Assembly: GCF_003602095.1 (NCBI RefSeq)
Contig: NZ_RAHH01000009.1
Coordinates: forward strand, 62,001 to 126,000
Reading direction: 5' to 3'
Source of the DNA: Rahnella woolbedingensis
GTDB lineage: Bacteria > Pseudomonadota > Gammaproteobacteria > Enterobacterales > Enterobacteriaceae
Length of the DNA: 64,000 bases
Part shown: positions 57,598 to 64,000 of the stretch, one piece after another
Layout of the letters: every line of letters starts with the position of its first letter
Position numbering within the stretch: position 1 is the stretch's first letter
Notes under the pieces: generated by a model
Told to the model about the DNA's origin: nothing
What the model saw: only the letters and a program-made list of their open reading frames with translations
Database searches by the model: none
Made by a program: the position numbers and the translations under genes

Positions 57598-59499
57598 TTA
57601 TTTTTTGTCTTTCACTTCTTCGAATTCAGCGTCAACAACGTCGTCATCTTTCTGCGCGCTGTTATCGCCGCCTTCGGCCTGGCCTTGCTGCTGAGCCATT
57701 TCCATCAGTTTGCCGGAAACCTGTACCAGCGCCTGGATTTTCGCTTCGATGTCAGCCTTGTCTTCACCTTTAGCAGAAACTTCAAGTGCTTTCAGGGCTT
57801 CTTCTACAGCGGTTTTGTCTTCAGCTGGCAGTTTGTCGCCGGCTTCTTCCAGTTGCTTACGGGTACCATGGATCAGGTGGTCCGCTTGGTTGCGGGTCTG
57901 AACCAGCTCTTCAAACTTACGGTCAGATTCAGCATTAGCTTCAGCATCGTTGACCATTTTCTGGATTTCTTCTTCGCTCAGACCAGAAGATGCCTTGATG
58001 GTGATCTTCTGCTCACGGTTGGTAATCTTGTCTTTCGCAGACACATGCAAGATACCATCGGCGTCAAGGTCGAAGGTGACTTCGATCTGTGCCTGACCGC
58101 GAGGCGCTGCCTGAATACCATCCAGGTTGAATTGACCCAGAGATTTGTTATCACTTGCACGCTTACGTTCACCCTGCAACACATGGATGGTTACTGCAGA
58201 CTGGTTGTCTTCTGCAGTAGAGAACACCTGGCTGTGTTTAGTCGGGATGGTGGTGTTTTTAGTGATAAGCGGAGTCATCACGCTGCCCATGGTTTCGATA
58301 CCCAGAGACAACGGAGTCACATCCAGCAGCAGAACGTCTTTAACGTCACCTGCCAATACACCACCCTGAACTGCTGCACCGATTGCCACAGCTTCGTCCG
58401 GGTTCACGTCTTTACGTGGTTCTTTACCAAAGAATTCAGCGACTTTCTTCTGAACCATTGGCATACGAGTCTGACCACCGACCAGGATAACGTCCTGAAT
58501 ATCAGATACTGACAGACCCGCGTCTTTCAGAGCCACTTTAAGCGGATCGATACAACGGTTAACCAGGTCTTCAACCAAAGATTCCAGTTTTGCACGGGTC
58601 ACTTTGATGTTCATGTGCTTAGGACCGGTTGCATCCGCAGTAATGTATGGCAGATTGACGTCAGTTTGCTGAGCAGAAGACAGTTCAATCTTCGCTTTCT
58701 CAGCAGCTTCTTTCAGACGTTGCATCGCCAGTGGATCGTTACGCAGATCCATTCCTTGTTCTTTCTTGAACTCTTCAACCAGGTAGTTGATCAGACGGCT
58801 GTCGAAGTCTTCACCACCGAGGTGTGTATCACCGTTGGTTGCCAGAACTTCGAAGGTTTTTTCGCCATCAACTTCATCAATTTCGATAATTGAAATATCG
58901 AAAGTACCACCACCGAGGTCGTATACCGCGATAGTGCGGTTGCCGACTTCGCGATCCAAACCGTAAGCCAGTGCCGCTGCGGTGGGTTCGTTGATGATAC
59001 GTTTGACTTCCAGACCTGCGATACGGCCGGCGTCTTTCGTTGCCTGACGCTGAGCATCGTTGAAGTATGCAGGTACGGTGATAACAGCTTCAGTTACCGG
59101 TTCGCCCAGGTAATCTTCAGCGGTTTTCTTCATTTTCTTCAACACTTCTGCAGAGATCTGCGGAGGTGCGATTTTCTGACCTTTAATATCGATCCAGGCG
59201 TCGCCATTGTCAGCGCCTACGATCTGATAAGGCATGATGCCTTTATCACGTTGTACTTCTTCATCCTGGAAGCGACGGCCAATCAGGCGCTTGATCGCAA
59301 ACAAAGTGTTCTGCGGGTTAGTCACAGCCTGACGCTTAGCCGGAGAACCTACCAGAGTCTCGCCATCTGCCGCATAAGCGATGATGGAAGGAGTGGTGCG
59401 GTCGCCTTCAGCATTCTCCAGTACACGAGCAGTCGTGCCATCCATGATAGCTACACAAGAGTTGGTGGTGCCCAGGTCGATCCCAATAATTTTACCCAT
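57598..59499 (-). CDS. dnaK: Chaperone protein DnaK (Hsp70)
   Basis: The 633-residue Hsp70 has the N-terminal ATPase domain ([12 protein letters not shown] at 5-16; phosphate motif [19 protein letters not shown]). The conserved linker [16 protein letters not shown] (about 389-404), the substrate-binding beta domain and the helical lid follow, ending EEVKDKK. It acts with DnaJ and GrpE, and also restrains sigma-32. It is first in the dnaKJ operon, with heat-shock promoters upstream. Confidence 0.98.
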   Translation of the reverse strand: MGKIIGIDLGTTNSCVAIMDGTTARVLENAEGDRTTPSIIAYAADGETLVGSPAKRQAVTNPQNTLFAIKRLIGRRFQDEEVQRDKGIMPYQIVGADNGDAWIDIKGQKIAPPQISAEVLKKMKKTAEDYLGEPVTEAVITVPAYFNDAQRQATKDAGRIAGLEVKRIINEPTAAALAYGLDREVGNRTIAVYDLGGGTFDISIIEIDEVDGEKTFEVLATNGDTHLGGEDFDSRLINYLVEEFKKEQGMDLRNDPLAMQRLKEAAEKAKIELSSAQQTDVNLPYITADATGPKHMNIKVTRAKLESLVEDLVNRCIDPLKVALKDAGLSVSDIQDVILVGGQTRMPMVQKKVAEFFGKEPRKDVNPDEAVAIGAAVQGGVLAGDVKDVLLLDVTPLSLGIETMGSVMTPLITKNTTIPTKHSQVFSTAEDNQSAVTIHVLQGERKRASDNKSLGQFNLDGIQAAPRGQAQIEVTFDLDADGILHVSAKDKITNREQKITIKASSGLSEEEIQKMVNDAEANAESDRKFEELVQTRNQADHLIHGTRKQLEEAGDKLPAEDKTAVEEALKALEVSAKGEDKADIEAKIQALVQVSGKLMEMAQQQGQAEGGDNSAQKDDDVVDAEFEEVKDKK

Positions 59500-59544
59500 C
59501 TAAAACGTCTCCACTTAAATTCATATTCGTTCAGGTTGCTACTG

Positions 59545-59573
59545 TATATGTGGCCGATCTTTACGATTTCAAC
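59545..59573 (-). promoter_or_regulatory. Candidate dnaK P2 sigma-32 promoter
   Basis: Minus strand: GTTGAAA (complement of 59567-59573), about 14 bp, CCACATAT. It is a weaker match to CTTGAAA/CCCCATNT than P1. Confidence 0.5.
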
Positions 59574-59620
59574 AGCCCCATTTAACGGATTTCCCGACGG
59601 TAACAACTGCGGTTGGGAAT

Positions 59621-59650
59621 AAGATGGGGCCATGCGGCTCATCATCAAGG
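59621..59650 (-). promoter_or_regulatory. dnaK P1 sigma-32 (heat-shock) promoter
   Basis: Minus strand: CCTTGAT (complement of 59644-59650), 14 bp, CCCCATCTT (complement of 59621-59629). This matches the sigma-32 consensus CTTGAAA-N(13-15)-CCCCATNT and the E. coli dnaK P1. Confidence 0.85.
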
Positions 59651-59817
59651 GGCAAAGTGAAAAAAAATCTTTAATTGCTGTTACGCCAGATCAATGTTTG
59701 CTGACGCAACCCTACTTATGATGCCGCGCGCTTCCAAAGATATGTGGCTTTTTTACCCATTTCCAAGCGTTTCTTCCCCCGATTATCAATTAATAATAAT
59801 TCCGATACAGAGGATCT

Positions 59818-60417
59818 ATGCAAAGCAAACCCTTGGCAAACCCAGGCCCCCTCGGGCTGATGGGATTTGGTATGACCACTATCTTATTGAATTTACACAA
59901 TGCAGGCTTTTTCCCTCTCACCGCAGTGATTGTGAGTATGGGCATTTTTTATGGTGGACTGATTCAGATCCTCGCCGGAATGATGGAATTCAAAAAAGGG
60001 AACACATTCGGCACAACCGCGTTCACTTCTTACGGCGCCTTTTGGCTGAGCCTTGTCGGCATCCTGATGCTGCCACGCATGGGCGTGGCTGACGCCAGCA
60101 GCGAAAGTTTCCTGGGCGCCTACCTCGGTCTGTGGGGCGTTTTCACTTTATTCATGTTCGTTGGCACCCTGAAAGCAAACCGCGGTCTTCAGGTTGTTTT
60201 CGGCAGCCTGACGATTTTGTTCGCCCTGCTGTGCTACGGAAATATGACCGGAAATACAGCTGTTCTTCATTTTGCTGGCTTTGAAGGTATCTTCTGTGGC
60301 GCCAGCGCGATTTATCTGGCGATGGCTGAAGTGATAAACGAACAGTATGGCCGTACTGTTCTGCCTATCGGCGAGCCGAAAAATCATGCTCCGCAGGTTA
60401 ATGCTGTCGTGGCATAA
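59818..60417 (+). CDS. satP: Succinate-acetate/proton symporter SatP
   Basis: SatP (YaaH) takes up acetate and succinate with H+. This 199-residue inner-membrane protein has six helices and the family motif [16 protein letters not shown] near the N-terminus. [24 protein letters not shown] and [11 protein letters not shown] follow. AGAGGA before ATG 59818 supports the start. It is divergent from dnaK, as in E. coli. Confidence 0.95.
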   Translation: MQSKPLANPGPLGLMGFGMTTILLNLHNAGFFPLTAVIVSMGIFYGGLIQILAGMMEFKKGNTFGTTAFTSYGAFWLSLVGILMLPRMGVADASSESFLGAYLGLWGVFTLFMFVGTLKANRGLQVVFGSLTILFALLCYGNMTGNTAVLHFAGFEGIFCGASAIYLAMAEVINEQYGRTVLPIGEPKNHAPQVNAVVA

Positions 60418-60434
60418 CAATCAGAGCTGAGACG

Positions 60435-60468
60435 AAAAAGCCCTGCATTCCAATGGCAGGGCTTTTTA
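60435..60468. terminator. Bidirectional terminator between satP and the MFS gene
   Basis: AAAAAGCCCTGC-attccaatg-GCAGGGCTTTTT between convergent genes. Confidence 0.85.
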
Positions 60469-60482
60469 TATCTGAAACAAAC

Positions 60483-61805
60483 TTACTGGCCGGATGCCAC
60501 ACCTTCGGCAAACTTCGCTTCTTTCGCCGCTTCACTGTTCAGGTCACGGCTCAGGTAAATTCCGGTCAGCAATCCAATTGCCGAAAGCGCCAGCACATAA
60601 TAAGCCGGAGCCATCGGCGTCAGGCGCATAATCAGCGTGACAAATACCGGTGTCAGGCCGCCAAAAATCGCGTAAGCCACATTGTATGAAAATGAAATGC
60701 CGGTAAAACGCACTTCCGCTGGGAAAGCCCGCACCATCACATACGGTACCGCACCGACTATGCCCACGCTTAGTCCAGCCAGCGCGTACATGCCCATCAG
60801 CACCGACGTATCAGCTGCCACCATGTGATAGAACGACCAGGTGCAAATACCGAGAAACAGACTGCCGAAGATAAAGGTTTTGCTGGCACCCAGACGATCC
60901 ACAATGCTGCCCGAGATAATACAACCCAGCATCAGCGCCACCGTGGCCAGACAGTTTGCCTGTAATGCTACTGCCGCCGGAATGCCAAACTGTTTCTGCA
61001 ACCAGGTTGGCGTCATCAGAATAACCACCACGATACCGGCTGACAGCAGCCAGGTCATCAACATCGATACCACGATTTCTTTTTTATGATTAGAAACAAC
61101 GGCTTTCAGAGGCAACTCTTCTGCCAGCGCCTTTTTCGCTTTCATCTCGATAAAGACCGGCGTTTCCTGTAACCAGCGGCGCAGGTACATGGCGATAAGA
61201 CCAAAAATCCCGCCAATAAAGAACGGAATACGCCAGCCATACTGGCTGATTGTTGCGGGTGTCATGCTGGTGTTCAATAAAGTTGCCACCAGAGAACCGA
61301 GCAGGATCCCCAGCGTTAAACCGGCCGTCAGGGTTCCGCAGGCAAAGCCAATCCGACTGCGCGGTACATGTTCGGCCACAAACACCCACGCACCCGGCAC
61401 CTCACCGCCAATCGCTGCGCCCTGCAACACACGCATCAGCAATAACAGCAGCGGTGCTGCAATGCCAATTGAAGCGTAAGTGGGTAACAAGCCCATCGCC
61501 AGCGTCGGCAAAGCCATCAGCAGAATACTCAGGCTGAACATGCGCTTACGACCGACTACATCCCCGAAGTGCGCCATAATGATGCCGCCCAGCGGGCGTG
61601 CCAGATAACCGGCGGCGAAAATACCAAAGGTCTGAACCTGACGCAGCCAGTCGGGCATATTTGCCGGGAAGAAGAGATCGCCAATCACCGCAGCGAAAAA
61701 GACGAAAATGATGAAGTCGTAGAATTCCAGGGCGCCGCCCAATGCAGCCAGAGACAGCGTTTTGTAGTCCTGCCGGTTCAACCGGCGCGATTGTGCGTGT
61801 TGCAT
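60483..61805 (-). CDS. MFS transporter, metabolite:H+ symporter family
   Basis: The protein (440 residues from ATG 61805) has 12 hydrophobic helices. Motifs of the metabolite:H+ symporter group are LGGALEFYDFIIFVFFA, ARPLGGIIMAHFGDVVGRKRMF and MRVLQGAAIGGEVPGAWVFVAEH. The group includes ProP, KgtP and ShiA, which carry compatible solutes or carboxylates; the substrate here cannot be told. The start is uncertain, as neither ATG 61805 nor GTG 61823 has a good ribosome site. E. coli has yaaI, not this gene, in this interval. Confidence 0.88.
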   Translation of the reverse strand: MQHAQSRRLNRQDYKTLSLAALGGALEFYDFIIFVFFAAVIGDLFFPANMPDWLRQVQTFGIFAAGYLARPLGGIIMAHFGDVVGRKRMFSLSILLMALPTLAMGLLPTYASIGIAAPLLLLLMRVLQGAAIGGEVPGAWVFVAEHVPRSRIGFACGTLTAGLTLGILLGSLVATLLNTSMTPATISQYGWRIPFFIGGIFGLIAMYLRRWLQETPVFIEMKAKKALAEELPLKAVVSNHKKEIVVSMLMTWLLSAGIVVVILMTPTWLQKQFGIPAAVALQANCLATVALMLGCIISGSIVDRLGASKTFIFGSLFLGICTWSFYHMVAADTSVLMGMYALAGLSVGIVGAVPYVMVRAFPAEVRFTGISFSYNVAYAIFGGLTPVFVTLIMRLTPMAPAYYVLALSAIGLLTGIYLSRDLNSEAAKEAKFAEGVASGQ

Positions 61806-61947
61806 AGGGATACCGTCAGACACCAGAGTGAAAAATGGAAAAAGGTTTTGCCACCTCTTGTAAAGTAATCATTACTATAACGGCAAATAATTTTCACACC
61901 AGAGTGACTGACGCGTAACTTCTCTAAATTTTGAAATCGCGGGGGAT

Positions 61948-62535
61948 TCAGCTTTTTGTATCGCGGCGGGCACTTTTTGGACGAAAAGCTGCTACCACGT
62001 GATCATGCGTTTCAACGTAAGGTCCGTCGAGTAGCTGGATACAGTAAGGCACGCTGGCGAAAATACCGGAAACAATCACCTTACCGTCGGCATCTTTCAG
62101 ACCTTCCAGGGTTTCCTGAATGGATTTCGGCTGACCGGGTAAATTGAGGATCAGCGCCTGTTTACGTATCACTCCCACCTGACGCGATAAAATCGCCGTC
62201 GGCACAAAGTGCAGGCTAATCTGGCGCATCTGCTCACCGAAACCCGGCATTTCCCGATCGGCAACAGCCAGCGTGGCATCCGGCGTGACATCACGCCTCG
62301 CAGGACCGGTTCCGCCGGTAGTCAGAACCAGATGACAGCCACTTTCATCGACCAGTTCGCTGATCGCCTGTTCAATCAGCGGCTGCTCATCAGGGATCAG
62401 TTTTGTTTCCAGTTTGTACGGCGTAATAAGCGCTTTTTCCAGCCACTCTTCCAGCGCCGGAATGCCTTTATCCTGATAGACACCGTTTGACGCGCGGTCC
62501 GACACTGACACCAGACCAATTCGCAATGTATTCAT
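61948..62535 (-). CDS. mog: Molybdopterin adenylyltransferase
   Basis: Mog activates molybdopterin with ATP before molybdenum insertion. The 195-residue protein has IGLVSVSDRAS at the start, TTGGTGPARRDVTPDAT (the MPT-binding motif) and LNLPGQPKSIQE. ATG 62535 with GGAG upstream gives the E. coli length; the frame stays open 18 bp further. Confidence 0.96.
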   Translation of the reverse strand: MNTLRIGLVSVSDRASNGVYQDKGIPALEEWLEKALITPYKLETKLIPDEQPLIEQAISELVDESGCHLVLTTGGTGPARRDVTPDATLAVADREMPGFGEQMRQISLHFVPTAILSRQVGVIRKQALILNLPGQPKSIQETLEGLKDADGKVIVSGIFASVPYCIQLLDGPYVETHDHVVAAFRPKSARRDTKS

Positions 62536-62610
62536 GCTATTTCTCCACAGCATTTTTCTTCGAGATTTGTCTCAGTATATCGGGAACAGGACGAGGGTTT
62601 TATCGCAGTC

Positions 62611-62643
62611 ACAAAAAAAGCGGCTGATTAGCCGCTTTTTGTC
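62611..62643. terminator. Terminator downstream of talB
   Basis: AAAAAAAGCGGC-tgatta-GCCGCTTTTT. It lies just after the minus-strand talB stop, before mog. Confidence 0.8.
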
Positions 62644-62659
62644 GAAAACTGAGCGCTGA

Positions 62660-63613
62660 TTACAGCAGATCAGAAATCATTTTTTCCAGTTTTCCCTGGT
62701 CGATAGCAAACTTACGGATGCCGTCAGCCAGTTTGTCGATAGCCATTGGATCCTGGTTGTGATCCCAGTAGAACTGAGCTTCAGTCAGTGGCGCAGGACG
62801 TGGCTTGGTTTCACCGGAGAAGGACAGTTTGCGCTCCAGCGGGCCTTCGCTTTCTGCCAGCTCTTTGAGCAGCGCAGGGGCGATAGTCAGACGGTCACAG
62901 CCAGCCAGCTCGATGATTTCGCCAATATTACGGAAGCTTGCGCCCATCACGACAGTTTCGTAGCCGTGTTGTTTGTAATATTCGTAAATTTCGGTCACAG
63001 ACACAACGCCCGGATCTTCATTCGGTGCGAACTCTTTCTTGTCGCCATTAGCTTTGTACCAGTCGAGGATACGGCCAACGAAGGGAGAAATCAGGAACAC
63101 GCCCGCTTCAGCACAAGCACGCGCCTGAGCGAAGGAGAACAGAAGGGTCAGGTTACAATTGATGCCTTCTTTTTCCAGTTTTTCCGCAGCGCGGATACCC
63201 TGCCATGTGGAAGCCAGTTTGATCAGGATACGGTCGTTAGTGATGCCCGCATCGTTGTAAAGTTTGATCAAACGTTTAGCTTTCGCCACGCTCGCATCAG
63301 TGTCGTAAGACAGACGGGCATCAACTTCAGTTGAAATGCGGCCCGGGACCAGTTTCAGAATTTCCAGACCGATGTTGACTGCCAGTTTGTCAGCTGCATC
63401 AGTAATCTGCTGATCGTGATCGCTGCTCTGGTCACGTGCCCAGGCGATTGCTTCGTCGATCAGTTTACGGTATTCAGGAATTTGCGCAGCGCTGAGGATC
63501 AGTGACGGGTTGGTGGTCGCATCCTGCGGCTGGTACAACTTCATTGCCGCGATATCTCCGGTGTCAGCAACAACCTGAGTCATTTGGCGTAGGGAAGTCA
63601 GTTTATCGGTCAT
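62660..63613 (-). CDS. talB: Transaldolase
   Basis: Transaldolase moves a dihydroxyacetone unit between sugar phosphates in the non-oxidative pentose-phosphate pathway. The 317-residue protein has TTNPSLIL, the Schiff-base lysine in [12 protein letters not shown] (about Lys132) and [16 protein letters not shown] 63613 gives the family start [11 protein letters not shown]. coli has a second enzyme, TalA; neighbours mog and yaaJ identify this one as TalB. Confidence 0.96.
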   Translation of the reverse strand: MTDKLTSLRQMTQVVADTGDIAAMKLYQPQDATTNPSLILSAAQIPEYRKLIDEAIAWARDQSSDHDQQITDAADKLAVNIGLEILKLVPGRISTEVDARLSYDTDASVAKAKRLIKLYNDAGITNDRILIKLASTWQGIRAAEKLEKEGINCNLTLLFSFAQARACAEAGVFLISPFVGRILDWYKANGDKKEFAPNEDPGVVSVTEIYEYYKQHGYETVVMGASFRNIGEIIELAGCDRLTIAPALLKELAESEGPLERKLSFSGETKPRPAPLTEAQFYWDHNQDPMAIDKLADGIRKFAIDQGKLEKMISDLL

Positions 63614-63888
63614 TTTGGCATATCTCATCGTTTGGACGTTTTCGTATAGGCATTTTCATGCCTTGCCTTTGGCTGATGATAACATGCAAAAAGCCACGCG
63701 CAAGGCGCTTCTCATGGCATGCTCGGCTACGAACATCTATGGATTTATCACCTTCCAAAACACACAAATTCAGCCAAAATGCATATGTCACCGGTTTGAT
63801 AAAAAAGGTATGTTAGCCATCCAAAGTGGTCATTGCCCTTAAGCCAATTAATAAAAACGATGAAGGGTAAATCAACCAAGGACAATTT
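63614..63888. other. talB/yaaJ divergent control region
   Basis: This 275-bp region should hold both promoters. The right end is AT-rich. The small frames here have no family resemblance and I call nothing else. Confidence 0.4.
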
Positions 63889-64000
63889 ATGAATGACTTG
63901 CTGGATTTTTTTGACACAATTCTCTGGAGCACAGTCCTGATTTACCTGCTGTTAGGCAGTGGTATTTATCTCACTTTCCGTCTTGGTTTCATTCAGTTTC
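63889..64000 (+). CDS. yaaJ: Sodium:alanine symporter-family protein, 5' part
   Basis: Only 37 codons lie in the window. They read MNDLLDFFDTILW... then VLIYLLLGSGIYLTFRLGF, which lines up with the N-terminus of E. coli YaaJ (VMIYLLFGAGCWFTFRTGF), a member of the AGCS sodium:amino-acid symporters. AAGGA stands six bases before ATG 63889. The neighbourhood (talB divergent) is the E. coli one. Confidence 0.85.
   Translation, partial: MNDLLDFFDTILWSTVLIYLLLGSGIYLTFRLGFIQF

Overview
The window is chromosomal DNA from a gamma-proteobacterium of the order Enterobacterales. Its proteins align closely, as I recall them, with the Escherichia coli products, and the gene order is that of E. coli minutes 0-2: leuLABCD, setA, sgrS/sgrT, sgrR, thiBPQ, yabI, polB, rapA, rluA, djlA, lptD-surA-pdxA-rsmA-apaG-apaH, folA, kefFC, carAB, dapB, ispH-fkpB-lspA-ileS-ribF, rpsT, nhaAR, dnaKJ, satP, mog, talB and the start of yaaJ. 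Sequence divergence, a 127-bp ERIC element and several species-specific differences suggest a non-coliform enteric, perhaps Yersiniaceae (Rahnella/Serratia-like). The genus is an inference. No rRNA, tRNA, CRISPR array, prophage or insertion sequence was seen.

Layout. 1-5230: leucine operon with leader-peptide attenuator. 5252-8536: glucose-phosphate stress locus (SetA, dual-function RNA SgrS/SgrT, activator SgrR). 8580-12135: TPP riboswitch and thiamine ABC importer. 12152-19443: DedA protein, SOS polymerase II, RapA and RluA. 19531-27405: DjlA, then the envelope/vitamin/ribosome operon lptD-surA-pdxA-rsmA-apaG-apaH. 27488-36119: DHFR, a LysE-family exporter, the KefFC potassium efflux system and carbamoyl-phosphate synthetase. 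36596-37417: dapB.

The accessory part is 38105-47324, a sugar-utilisation island between dapB and ispH where E. coli has rihC. It holds an outer-membrane porin, an SMP-30-type lactonase, a LacI-family repressor, a 586-residue protein with a class I mannose-6-phosphate isomerase core and an unfamiliar N-terminal half, a complete mannose-family PTS (IIA, IIB, IIC, IID), and a convergent pair of cupin proteins of the phosphoglucose-isomerase type. Three copies of one palindromic operator (core TTAATCGATTAA) lie before the repressor gene, before the PTS operon and before the cupin pair, so the island appears to be a single regulon. A CRP-like site lies in the divergent control region. The substrate is unknown. 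The likely scheme is porin entry, PTS phosphorylation, then isomerisation by up to three metal-dependent isomerases. No dedicated kinase, aldolase or dehydrogenase is present.

47476-64000: isoprenoid/lipoprotein/isoleucyl-tRNA/flavin cluster, ribosomal protein S20, sodium-proton antiport with its regulator, DnaK-DnaJ with sigma-32 promoters, SatP, an extra MFS transporter, Mog, transaldolase and the 5' end of a sodium:amino-acid symporter.

The other notable structure is the thiB TPP riboswitch: its P3 arm carries a 129-bp palindromic repeat that can fold as an extension of the arm.
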